Below, in pieces: positions 9,016-16,756 of a stretch of DNA of 61,819 nucleotides. The notes under the pieces were generated by a model. It was not told where the DNA came from, made no database searches, and was given only the letters and a program-made list of their open reading frames with translations. This DNA comes from an uncultured Pseudomonadota bacterium (GTDB taxonomy: Bacteria; Pseudomonadota; Alphaproteobacteria; RF32; CAG-239): positions 1 to 61,819 of the forward strand of contig CASGEB010000009.1 of the NCBI GenBank assembly GCA_949300375.1. Direction: 5' to 3'. Each line of letters begins with the position of its first letter. Position 1 is the stretch's first letter. The translations under genes and the position numbers were made by a program.

Positions 9016-10512
9016 ATGAAAAACACTATGCTACACATGAAACTAAACGCTGCGGTGTCGGTATTTTCCATCGCCGCCGCTTTCTCGGTCTTTCTCCCAG
9101 CCTCTAATGCCTATGGTGGAATCTGTTTCTTGCCCGACTGTAATTTAGACTTACCATCATATGACGATGTCAACTCAGATTCTTCCTGGTGTCTGGACAA
9201 CGGTTATTACTTCTCTTGTCCGGACGGAACCTCTCCTGATTATTCTCAAACCTGCCCGCGTGATGAGAGTTATACCAAATGTTCTGCCGAACAATGGTGC
9301 AAAGACCAAGGATATGACAAAACAGAAGAATATTGCCGAAGTTTGGGAGACACCTGGTATGCCGACAAGGACACCAAATGTCCGAATGGTCAGAATTTAT
9401 ATAAAGAATGTGTCGAAGACACCGCCCAGGCCTGTGAGGACAAAGGTTATGTCAACAACTGTTCCCGTCCCGACAAGACCGAACTCTGCGAATGGAACTC
9501 TTCCTTTGCAAAATGCTGCAACGACACCGAATCAAACGGATGTCCCGAGAACTCGAAAGTTTCCGGCTGTGAAAACGGCACGATTGTCGGACAGGACACC
9601 TGCGGTTATGACTGTCATCAATGTTGTCAAACCTCCTGTCCGGCCGGTTATGCCTATACCGATGAACAAACTTCCGGCGGCACAAGCGGATATATCAAAG
9701 ACGGGGATGATTACTGTCTGCATTGCACGCGCGGAAAACTATATAAACGGAAAGAAAACCCCTGCACCGGTTATGACCTCTGCTCCGGTTATGGCGGGGT
9801 TGATAACGGGGACTATTGCTACACAGGTAACACAAAAAAATACTCAAAATGCCGCGAAGAATGTTTGCCGGGATATATTGAATGGTGCGACGCGCCGATA
9901 ACCGATTGCGAAAAGTTGGGATACAAAAAAACAGTTTCTCAATGCAACGGAAAATTTTCTTTCACCTGTCCGTTTAACAAAGACAAAGTTTTCTGCGCGG
10001 ATGATTGCAGCTATACTTTCACGGCATCTGACTGTGCCAGCCAAAACAAAAATATTGGTTCACAATCATGCACTCGAAACGGGACAACCTATTATGCCTC
10101 TTGTGGAACGACTTGCACAAACGGAAACTGTACATCCACACCTTCACAATCAGAATGCAACTACGTCTATTTGGCGTCAGATTGCGCCAACCAATGCAAA
10201 GATGTTGGGAGCAAATCATGTACCCGTGATGGAAAAACTTACTATGAAAGCTGTGGCAACACCAAATGTGCTGAAGACAAGCTCTGCAATGATAAAGGAA
10301 GCTGTATTACGCCATGGTACGGATATTGCTGCGATGATGTAGGATCCTGTGATACAACATTTTGCAAAGCATATAATTATCCGGATTGCAGCGATGTCAT
10401 AAACAGCTGTAAAAGCTTGGGAAGAACACCGAAATTTGACCGCTGTACCCAATCAGCCTCTGCTCATGTTGCAATATATACATGTGAAAAAGAATACCAA
10501 TGCTACATCTAA
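9016..10512 (+). CDS. Cys-rich secreted protein A (large N-terminal region + alpha + beta + beta + gamma-like)
   Basis: I do not recognise a described family. The 498-residue protein starts after GGGAGGAG and has a signal-peptide-like N-terminus (Lys, then a hydrophobic stretch to PASNAYG). Residues about 35-295 form a large Cys-rich region shared with protein E at 41518. Then come an alpha module (about 296-327: DC..LGY..T..C....CPF...K.FC), two beta modules (about 330-431: C.YT...DC, SCTRNGTTYY.SCG..KC) and a diverged gamma module (CC...YPDC....SC). Cys occurs throughout, often paired, and there is no transmembrane helix after the signal. It is first in a run with B and C in the same orientation. 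An exported, disulfide-bonded surface or matrix protein is inferred; its function is unknown. Confidence 0.88.
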   Translation: MKNTMLHMKLNAAVSVFSIAAAFSVFLPASNAYGGICFLPDCNLDLPSYDDVNSDSSWCLDNGYYFSCPDGTSPDYSQTCPRDESYTKCSAEQWCKDQGYDKTEEYCRSLGDTWYADKDTKCPNGQNLYKECVEDTAQACEDKGYVNNCSRPDKTELCEWNSSFAKCCNDTESNGCPENSKVSGCENGTIVGQDTCGYDCHQCCQTSCPAGYAYTDEQTSGGTSGYIKDGDDYCLHCTRGKLYKRKENPCTGYDLCSGYGGVDNGDYCYTGNTKKYSKCREECLPGYIEWCDAPITDCEKLGYKKTVSQCNGKFSFTCPFNKDKVFCADDCSYTFTASDCASQNKNIGSQSCTRNGTTYYASCGTTCTNGNCTSTPSQSECNYVYLASDCANQCKDVGSKSCTRDGKTYYESCGNTKCAEDKLCNDKGSCITPWYGYCCDDVGSCDTTFCKAYNYPDCSDVINSCKSLGRTPKFDRCTQSASAHVAIYTCEKEYQCYI

Positions 10513-10537
10513 ACCGGCATTCTATGGGAGAAAGATA

Positions 10538-11059
10538 ATGAAAAAAGACTTATTATCAGCTGCTATCGCTATATTAACCGTCACAACGGCTTCTAATGTC
10601 CGTGCAGCTTGTACTTCTACTCCGGACTGCAAATCTATGGGATACATTTACACTGTTGAAGAATGTTCCGGAAGTTATATAGCCTGCCCTTTTGATACCT
10701 CTAAAGTCTTTTGCTTTGACCCTTGTCTGTATACACTAAAGGCAGATAATTGCCCGGCATCACAAGGAAAAAGACCGGGTACACAATCTTGTATCAGAGG
10801 AGGAACAGTTTACTACGCAAATTGTGAAAATCTTTGTGATACTTTTGAAACCTATATTAATGGAACCTGTGTCCCAACAGTCTGCTGTGACAACACCAGT
10901 ACGTCAGAATATATTGATTCCGGCCTCTCCCTTTGTCGTAACACCTATAATTATCCGGACTGTACTTACCTTTTTGCCAGCTGCCGCAATGCTGGAGGAA
11001 CTGTTAAATACAATCACTGTATGCACCCTGGAATGGCCTCATTTAATTGTGAAAAATAA
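10538..11059 (+). CDS. Cys-rich secreted protein B (alpha + beta-like + gamma-like)
   Basis: The start at 10538 is chosen because GGGAGAAAG precedes it and the product begins MKKDLLSAAIAILTV, a signal peptide with a cleavage-type NVRAAC end; an in-frame ATG further upstream lies inside gene A. The precursor has 173 residues with 18 cysteines, all after the signal. Residues about 23-55 match the alpha module (PDCKSMGYIYT, ACPFDTSKVFC). The middle is a reduced beta module (CIRGGTVYYANC), and the C-terminal YNYPDC....SC part resembles a degenerate gamma module. It is 25 bp after gene A and 25 bp before gene C. Function unknown. Confidence 0.85.
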   Translation: MKKDLLSAAIAILTVTTASNVRAACTSTPDCKSMGYIYTVEECSGSYIACPFDTSKVFCFDPCLYTLKADNCPASQGKRPGTQSCIRGGTVYYANCENLCDTFETYINGTCVPTVCCDNTSTSEYIDSGLSLCRNTYNYPDCTYLFASCRNAGGTVKYNHCMHPGMASFNCEK

Positions 11060-11084
11060 CTTATATACTAAAGGGAATAAAAAA

Positions 11085-11831
11085 ATGAAAAAAGGATTAC
11101 TATTAGGCTCTGTCGGAATATTAACCATTCTCGGAAACACAAAAATCCAAGCCGGATGCATTCCGACTAACGATTGTTCTTCTTTAGGATACAAATACAC
11201 TAAAGATGAATGTTCTGGGCAAGGGATTGCCTGCCCCTTCGACGCTGCCAAATATAATTGCGAAAACCCGTGTACATACAAGGTGAGCCTTTCCGACTGT
11301 TCATCCAAATGTTTAAATAATGGTACAAAATCATGCACAAGAAACGGAACAACCTACTACGAATCTTGTGGCGTTTCCAAATGTTCCAGCGGATATGAAT
11401 GTCAAAACGGAAAATGCGTAACAGCATGTACCTATACATATTCAGAATATATGTGCAGCCAGGAATGCAAATCGCCGGCCGGACGTTCTTGTACAAGAAA
11501 TGGTATAACGTTCTATGAAAGTTGCGGAAATTACAAATGCCCAAGCGGAAAAAAATGCTACGAGGGCAGTTGCTACACCCCCGTTCCGGTCGGCGAATAC
11601 TGCTGCGGATATGAAAACCAATGCGGATACAGCGGGGGAACAAGCAGTTCTTTCGATAGCAGATGTTACAGCATATACGGACAAAGTTGTTATCAAAAAT
11701 GCAGATCCATGGGATACCCTGATTGCACAGACTGGATACCAAGCTGCTATGCAACGGGAAATTCTCCCCAGAGAAAAGGATGCAGTTCTGACGGAAATGC
11801 AACAAACTATGCTATAAGCTGGTATTGTTAA
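11085..11831 (+). CDS. Cys-rich secreted protein C (alpha + beta + beta + gamma)
   Basis: The start at 11085 follows AAGGGAATAA and gives a signal peptide (MKKGLLLGSVGILTILGNTKIQA). The 248-residue precursor shows the modules most clearly. Alpha (about 23-55) has 5 Cys (NDCSSLGYKYT, CPFDAAKYNC). Two beta modules (about 56-107 and 108-157) have 8 Cys each and both contain SCTRNG and ESCG. Gamma (about 163-248) has 10 Cys (YCCGY..QCGYSGGTSSS, GYPDCTD). The mature part therefore has 31 Cys. It is last of the A-B-C run; no strong terminator is visible in the 43 bp before the convergent priA end. Function unknown. Confidence 0.87.
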   Translation: MKKGLLLGSVGILTILGNTKIQAGCIPTNDCSSLGYKYTKDECSGQGIACPFDAAKYNCENPCTYKVSLSDCSSKCLNNGTKSCTRNGTTYYESCGVSKCSSGYECQNGKCVTACTYTYSEYMCSQECKSPAGRSCTRNGITFYESCGNYKCPSGKKCYEGSCYTPVPVGEYCCGYENQCGYSGGTSSSFDSRCYSIYGQSCYQKCRSMGYPDCTDWIPSCYATGNSPQRKGCSSDGNATNYAISWYC

Positions 11832-11874
11832 GCGACAAAAGATAGAAATTCTTCTTTTTATGCTTTTCGCTATC

Positions 11875-14058
11875 TTACATAAAGGAATACGGATCAATAT
11901 CCACTTCCACCCGCACGCCTGACGGAATCTTTACCTTTGCCAGCCAGTCGCGGATAACATCTTGGATTTTGATACTTTTTGACGTTTTCAACAGCAGCCG
12001 GAACCGAAATTTGTTGCGCAGCATAAAAATCGGCGCCGGCGCCGGCCCCAACGTCGTAATATACTCATTATTCGGCGCCACATTCCCGAGCCAGACCGCC
12101 AAACGTTCGGCTGTTTCCTGATTTGTCCCCGACACAATCAGCGCTGCTAATTTGCCGAACGGCGGCATTTTCAATATCTTCCGGCTTTGCTTTTCCAGTT
12201 TCAAAAACTCCTGCCGGTCATTATTGATTAACGCCTTTAAAACCGCATTTTCCGGATAAAGGGTCTGCACATAAACCGTTCCTTTTTTCTCTCCGCGCCC
12301 GGCCCGTCCGGAAACCTGCGAAAGCAGCTGATAAGTCTGCTCCGAAGCCCGAAGGTCGCTGCCCATCAGCCCCAAATCGGCATCCACAATGCCGACTAAA
12401 GTCAATGCCGGAAAATGGTGTCCTTTGGCCAAAATCTGCGTTCCGATAAGAATATCAACCAGCCCCTGCTCCATTTCTTTAATAACCGCTGAAACCTCGG
12501 CCATACTGGATGTAATATCGCTTGAGATAATTTTGACCCGCGCTGTCGGAAAGCGTGCTTTCACCTCTTCGGCAATCCGCTCCACCCCGGGGCCGCAGGC
12601 TGTCAGCCCTTCTTCAGAATGGCATTCCGGACATTCCTTTGGCATCGGCATGGAAAAACCGCAATGATGGCAAATCAGTTTTTTTTGCAAACGGTGTTCC
12701 GTTAACCAAGACGTACAATTCGGACATTGAATCCGATGCCCGCAATCCCGGCAGATGGTCAGCGGAGCATAACCGCGCCGGTTCAAAAACAACATTGATT
12801 GTTCGTTTTTATCCAGATTTTCCTTCAAAGCCGCAACCAGGCTCGGAGACAACCATGAAACGCCCCAGCTTCCTTTGACCGGCTTGTCTTTCTTCAAATC
12901 AACAACCTTAATTTCCGGCAGCTGCGCTGCGGCAAAACGGCTGGTCAGTTTCACACAGTCATATTTTCCTTCTTCAACATTATTGATTGTTTCCAAAGAC
13001 GGCGTCGCCGTTGACAGGATAATCGGAAAATTCTCAAACTTCGCCCGGACAACCGCCATATCCCGTCCCTGATAATTGACGACGTCTTCCTGCTTAAAAG
13101 AATGGTCATGACATTCGTCAACCACAATCAGCCCCAGATTTTTATAGGGCAAAAACAAGGCCGAACGCGCCCCGATCAACACCTGCGCCCTGCCGTCCGC
13201 CGCCGCTTTCCAGGTTTCGAGCCGTTCCCTGCTGCCAAGCGCCGAATGCCACTTGGCCGGCATAACGCCGAAACGTCGTTCAAAACGTCCGAGCCATTGT
13301 GTCGTCAAAGAAATTTCCGGCACCATAATCAAAACCTGTTTTCCTTGCCGGACAGTTTCCGCCACTGCTTCAAAATAAACTTCCGTTTTTCCGGAACCGG
13401 TTACGCCGTCCAACAAAGTTGCGGAAAACCCGTTGCCGACTTTTGACAACAACATTTCTGCCGCCGCTTGCTGTTCCTGCGTCAGGCTTACTTTTCCAAA
13501 ATCGGGAAGAGGACGCGCAAACACCCATTTGTCTTCCACTTCCACCGGCTCCAACACTCCGGCCTCTATCAATTTATTCACAACCGGCATTGTTACGCCG
13601 GCGCCTTTACAGATATCCGACCGGCTGAACGGCGCAAATTTTAAAAAATCCATCACCCGCCAGCGCGCATCGGAATTTTTGATTTTAGCCTCTGCCAGCG
13701 TTTTGCCGGAAAGTCTATAAAGCAGCAAAGTCTTCGGATCTTCAAACACGCCGCGCACGCTCAAAACCATTTTGAGCACCAAACCGGTAAAAGCCATATT
13801 ATATTGCGCCACAAAATCGACAAACTTTCTCAACGCGGCAGACAAGGGCGGAAAAGCATATTTCTCATTGACTGATTTGATTTTGGCATTGTCCAAACCG
13901 CAAGATTTGCCGATTTTCCAAACAACGCCTATAACCTGCTCGTGGCCAAACGGAACCCGGACAATATCGCCGATTCCGACATCATCCGCCGCCAGATAGT
14001 CAAAAACATTATTAAACGGCAGGGTCAGCATAACCCCGACAATTTTTCCCAAATTCAC
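11875..14058 (-). CDS. priA: Primosomal protein N' (replication restart helicase PriA)
   Basis: PriA recognises stalled forks and reloads the replisome. The 727-residue protein has an N-terminal DNA-binding region, Walker A GVTGSGKTEVYFE, a DExH box written DECHD (more often DEEHD), and the helicase-core zinc ligands CRDCGHRIQCPNC, CHHCG and CPEC. Helicase motifs IV-VI follow (GTQILAKGHHFPALT, QVSGRAGRG). The start is GTG at 14058, directly after GGAGGCG. Its 3' end converges on Cys-rich gene C. In many alphaproteobacteria priA sits between xerC and atpH, so the xerC side is conserved here and the atpH side is interrupted. Confidence 0.97.
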   Translation of the reverse strand: MNLGKIVGVMLTLPFNNVFDYLAADDVGIGDIVRVPFGHEQVIGVVWKIGKSCGLDNAKIKSVNEKYAFPPLSAALRKFVDFVAQYNMAFTGLVLKMVLSVRGVFEDPKTLLLYRLSGKTLAEAKIKNSDARWRVMDFLKFAPFSRSDICKGAGVTMPVVNKLIEAGVLEPVEVEDKWVFARPLPDFGKVSLTQEQQAAAEMLLSKVGNGFSATLLDGVTGSGKTEVYFEAVAETVRQGKQVLIMVPEISLTTQWLGRFERRFGVMPAKWHSALGSRERLETWKAAADGRAQVLIGARSALFLPYKNLGLIVVDECHDHSFKQEDVVNYQGRDMAVVRAKFENFPIILSTATPSLETINNVEEGKYDCVKLTSRFAAAQLPEIKVVDLKKDKPVKGSWGVSWLSPSLVAALKENLDKNEQSMLFLNRRGYAPLTICRDCGHRIQCPNCTSWLTEHRLQKKLICHHCGFSMPMPKECPECHSEEGLTACGPGVERIAEEVKARFPTARVKIISSDITSSMAEVSAVIKEMEQGLVDILIGTQILAKGHHFPALTLVGIVDADLGLMGSDLRASEQTYQLLSQVSGRAGRGEKKGTVYVQTLYPENAVLKALINNDRQEFLKLEKQSRKILKMPPFGKLAALIVSGTNQETAERLAVWLGNVAPNNEYITTLGPAPAPIFMLRNKFRFRLLLKTSKSIKIQDVIRDWLAKVKIPSGVRVEVDIDPYSFM

Positions 14059-14218
14059 CGCCTCCGGATTCTTTCAAACTTTTTCCATCATATCAAAAGC
14101 CATATAAAATAAAATAAAATTTTAAAATGCCCACAACAGAAAAATAATAAAAATTTCAAACAAGCCGGATAGTGTTAAATATGATAATACAGAAGAAATA
14201 TCTTCTTTTGAAATTTAA

Positions 14219-14248
14219 TTTACATTGGCAATTTATTCTTTCTATACT
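14219..14248 (+). promoter_or_regulatory. Probable xerC promoter
   Basis: TTTACA (14219-14224), an 18-bp spacer and TATACT (14243-14248), about 50 bp upstream of the xerC ATG, in an AT-rich gap between divergent priA and xerC. Confidence 0.5.
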
Positions 14249-14297
14249 CTGCCTATCTTTACCAAATAATTACCTTTTGAATTTACAATAAAACACT

Positions 14298-15239
14298 ATG
14301 AAAAGCGAAATCACATATCAGACAGACGAAGAAACTGCCGCCCTTATAAAAAAATGGAAAAACTGGCTGCAGAATGAACGCTGCTACTCGCCCAATACAC
14401 TTGACGGCTATTGCCGCGACTTATCAGATTTCTTCGTTTTTTTGCATAAAAGACTCAACCGGATTCCGAATCTGACTGTGCTGCAGGAAATTGACGTCCG
14501 AACGTTCCGCGGCTATATTTCTGCCCGGGCGGAAAGGCGGCTAAACAAAACAACAATAGCCCGCAATATCTCTACTTTAAAAAATTTCTTCCGCTGGTTG
14601 GACGATAACGGCATCATCAAAAATCCGGCATTAAGCGTTATTTCGTCTCCCAAACTTCCCAAAGCCCTTCCAAAAGCTCTGGACATCGGAGAAACGTTCA
14701 AAATTCTCAACAAAGCTGGAAACTACGCTAAAAATGAATGGCAGGGAGTTCGGGATACGGCCGTTTTTACATTGCTGTACGGTTGCGGTCTGCGTATCTC
14801 CGAAGCCTTGTCGCTAAATTTCGGCGACATCACCCGTCAGGCAAAAGTGGTACGCATCAGAGGTAAAGGTAATAAAGAAAGAATTGTGCCTCTGCTACCT
14901 GTTGTCATTGACGCGGTTGACGAATATCTTCAAAGCTGTCCCTACCAACTCAAAAAGGGCGAACCTTTATTTGTCGGCGCCCGCGGAGAAAGGCTGCTGC
15001 CCCGGATAATCCAAAGGCAGCTGCAAAAGATTCGGCTTGCATTGGGCCTGCCTGATTCTTTGACGCCCCATGCTCTGCGCCATTCTTTTGCCACTCACCT
15101 GTTGTCCGAGGGAACCGACCTGCGTTCGATTCAGGAACTGCTTGGACACAGTTCTCTGGCCACAACGCAAAGATACACCGATGTTCAAACCGAAACCCTC
15201 AAGAGAGAATATAAAAAAGCCGATTTGCTGGGAGATTAA
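14298..15239 (+). CDS. xerC: Tyrosine recombinase XerC
   Basis: XerC/XerD resolve chromosome dimers at dif. The 313-residue protein has the N-terminal SAM-like core-binding domain (NWLQNERCYSPNTLDGYCRDL). The catalytic set is complete: Arg in GCGLRISEAL, Lys in RGKGNKER, HxxR in HALRHSFATHLL, His in LGHSS and the nucleophile Tyr in ATTQRYT. The neighbour priA and the lack of mobile-element context favour the chromosomal XerC over an integrase. The XerC/XerD distinction rests on context and is not certain. Confidence 0.88.
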   Translation: MKSEITYQTDEETAALIKKWKNWLQNERCYSPNTLDGYCRDLSDFFVFLHKRLNRIPNLTVLQEIDVRTFRGYISARAERRLNKTTIARNISTLKNFFRWLDDNGIIKNPALSVISSPKLPKALPKALDIGETFKILNKAGNYAKNEWQGVRDTAVFTLLYGCGLRISEALSLNFGDITRQAKVVRIRGKGNKERIVPLLPVVIDAVDEYLQSCPYQLKKGEPLFVGARGERLLPRIIQRQLQKIRLALGLPDSLTPHALRHSFATHLLSEGTDLRSIQELLGHSSLATTQRYTDVQTETLKREYKKADLLGD

Positions 15240-15243
15240 AATC

Positions 15244-15307
15244 TGCCGGCAAAAGTTTTTCCGGCAACAAACAAAAAAAGTACCGCCCTGTTCCGGCGGC
15301 ACTTTTT
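15244..15307. terminator. Bidirectional terminator between xerC and rpmG
   Basis: There are two hairpins. TGCCGG/CCGGCA (15244-15266) is followed by AAAAAGT.CCGCC pairing with GGCGG.ACTTTTT (15275-15307), flanked by A- and T-runs. The second can terminate both converging genes. Confidence 0.75.
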
Positions 15308-15336
15308 CATTTCACTTACAAAACGCTCTAAAAAAA

Positions 15337-15504
15337 CTACTTCAGTTTTTTCTCAACAAACTCTTCGTGTTTTCTGGACTTCTTGTCATATTTTTTCAAA
15401 GTCAGTTTTTCCGGATGAGTTCTCGGATTTTTTTCAGCAAGAAAAAAAGTGCCTGTACCGGCCGTGCTTTCCATTTTTACTAAAACTTTAATTGCTTTTG
15501 CCAT
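15337..15504 (-). CDS. rpmG: 50S ribosomal protein L33
   Basis: This small gene encodes 55 residues beginning MAKAIKVLVKMESTAGTG and containing FFLAEKNPRTHPEKL and KKYDKKSRKHEEF, a clear L33. The conserved Cys of zinc-binding L33 are absent, so this is the zinc-independent form. L33 sits near the E site of the 50S subunit. A near-consensus promoter lies 46 bp upstream and a bidirectional terminator follows, so it is a single-gene unit. Confidence 0.95.
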   Translation of the reverse strand: MAKAIKVLVKMESTAGTGTFFLAEKNPRTHPEKLTLKKYDKKSRKHEEFVEKKLK

Positions 15505-15549
15505 TTTCTTTACTCTTAAAAGGTTACAAATTTAAAAACATTTGACTGC

Positions 15550-15577
15550 ACTATACATTTTTTTAGCGCAATGTCAA
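15550..15577 (-). promoter_or_regulatory. rpmG promoter
   Basis: On the minus strand: TTGACA (15577-15572), a 16-bp spacer and TATAGT (15555-15550), 46 bp before the rpmG ATG. It lacks the GCCAAAAT/TTCATTA upstream parts of the Cys-rich promoter module. Confidence 0.75.
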
Positions 15578-15585
15578 CAACAATT

Positions 15586-16683
15586 TCATAATTTTTTATA
15601 AATCAACGCTTTGGCAACCAAAAAGTCAAAAGGTTCATTTTCTCTTTGCTGACGCGGACAATCAGCAGCTTTTTGTTGATTGGCAACAAACTCGGGTTTT
15701 TGCCCCTCTCCCATAAACGCCGTACAAATGTCCGGAATCAAACCGCTTTTTGCCACCGGTGCGCCGGAAGGCCCGAAAAGCGCCGCTGTCGTCAAAGACA
15801 AGCGGGAGCCGTTCTCCAAATCCGACAATGTCTGCACCGTTCCTTTACCATAAGTCCGCGTTCCGACAAGCTCAGCCCGCCCTTGTTCCTGCAAACTCAA
15901 AGCCAAAACCTCGGCCGAAGAAGCAGTATCGGCATCAACAAGAACAACCAAAGGTTTTTGAGTCCACTCACCGCCGGACCGGGCATTATAAAACTTCTCC
16001 TCATTGTCAGCCACACTGTTGACCGACGCGATAATCCCGTCATCCAAAAACATATCGGCAATTTCAGACATCGCCGCCAACGACCCTCCGGAATTTCCCC
16101 GCAAATCCAAAACCATAGCGTCGGCATTTTTTTCGTTGGCCATCGCCTGACGCAGGAGAGACGGACTGTCTTTGTCAAAAACCTTAATTTTAATATGCAG
16201 CAGATTGCCCTTCCGATAAGCCGAAAAAGCCCGGTGGGGGATAAAAGCGCTATCGCCGGCCATATCCATGGCTTTATAATATTTGGAACCGTCATTCAAC
16301 GCAAGCGTCACAGCCGCCAGCATCTCGTCAGCAGCCTCAAAATCATGCAAAGAAATCTTCTCCGATATTTTTTTGACATCTTCCAACACTTCTTCTGCCA
16401 AAGCCGCCCAGCTTTCGGCTGTATCCTGTTCCGGCTTGCGCAGGCTCTTGGTCATTTTGCCGCCGTAATATACGGTAACGCGCCCGGCTTTCATACCGAA
16501 CTTCAGCCTGCCGTCCATATTCTGCAAGCCTTTAAGAGCCTCTTCCGTTATCCGTTCATAGCTTAAATGCTGAGGATTTTCTTCATGTATTTTTGCAAAA
16601 ACCGGCAGAAAAACGCCATAATCCGCTTTAACCGGAAATACCGCCGATAATCCCAAAATTAATGTAAAAATAAAACTGCGCAT
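15586..16683 (-). CDS. S41-family (C-terminal-processing-like) peptidase, periplasmic
   Basis: The 365-residue protein has an N-terminal signal peptide (MRSFIFTLILGLSAVFPVKA). The C-terminal half is an S41 core: MVLDLRGNSGGSLAAM, then VLVDADTASSAEVLALSLQ with the nucleophile Ser, and TRTYGKGTVQ with the catalytic Lys. The N-terminal half is helical, and no convincing PDZ domain is visible, unlike CtpA. Such enzymes trim or degrade periplasmic and envelope proteins; the substrate here cannot be inferred. It is 73 bp downstream of rnr on the same strand. Confidence 0.88.
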   Translation of the reverse strand: MRSFIFTLILGLSAVFPVKADYGVFLPVFAKIHEENPQHLSYERITEEALKGLQNMDGRLKFGMKAGRVTVYYGGKMTKSLRKPEQDTAESWAALAEEVLEDVKKISEKISLHDFEAADEMLAAVTLALNDGSKYYKAMDMAGDSAFIPHRAFSAYRKGNLLHIKIKVFDKDSPSLLRQAMANEKNADAMVLDLRGNSGGSLAAMSEIADMFLDDGIIASVNSVADNEEKFYNARSGGEWTQKPLVVLVDADTASSAEVLALSLQEQGRAELVGTRTYGKGTVQTLSDLENGSRLSLTTAALFGPSGAPVAKSGLIPDICTAFMGEGQKPEFVANQQKAADCPRQQRENEPFDFLVAKALIYKKL

Positions 16684-16756
16684 CAGTCCCCGCTTTTTAT
16701 TGCCTTTGTTCTTATTCTGCCTCCGAAAAGCATTTTTGACAAGTCCGGCGCCAAAG

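Noticed and set aside
8535-9071. Short open frames on both strands in the gene A leader
   Set aside because: They translate the dyad repeats (Pro/Gly/Arg-rich) and start at the promoter; they are not conserved as proteins.
9161-9901. Alternative plus-strand frame inside Cys-rich gene A
   Set aside because: It has no signal peptide or Cys pattern; a similar frame in gene E arises only because the two genes are near-identical.
9016-11831. Metallothionein or modified-peptide precursor interpretation of the Cys-rich genes
   Set aside because: The products have signal peptides, are 146-498 residues long and space their Cys like disulfide-bonded modules; no peptide-modification enzymes are nearby.
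11200-11897. Two minus-strand open frames opposite Cys-rich gene C
   Set aside because: The plus-strand gene has a signal peptide, ribosome binding site and modules shared with D, E and F; the antisense frames share none of these.
14298-15239. Phage or integrative-element integrase
   Set aside because: The recombinase matches XerC in length and motifs, lies beside priA as in other alphaproteobacteria, and no att-like repeats or phage genes are seen.
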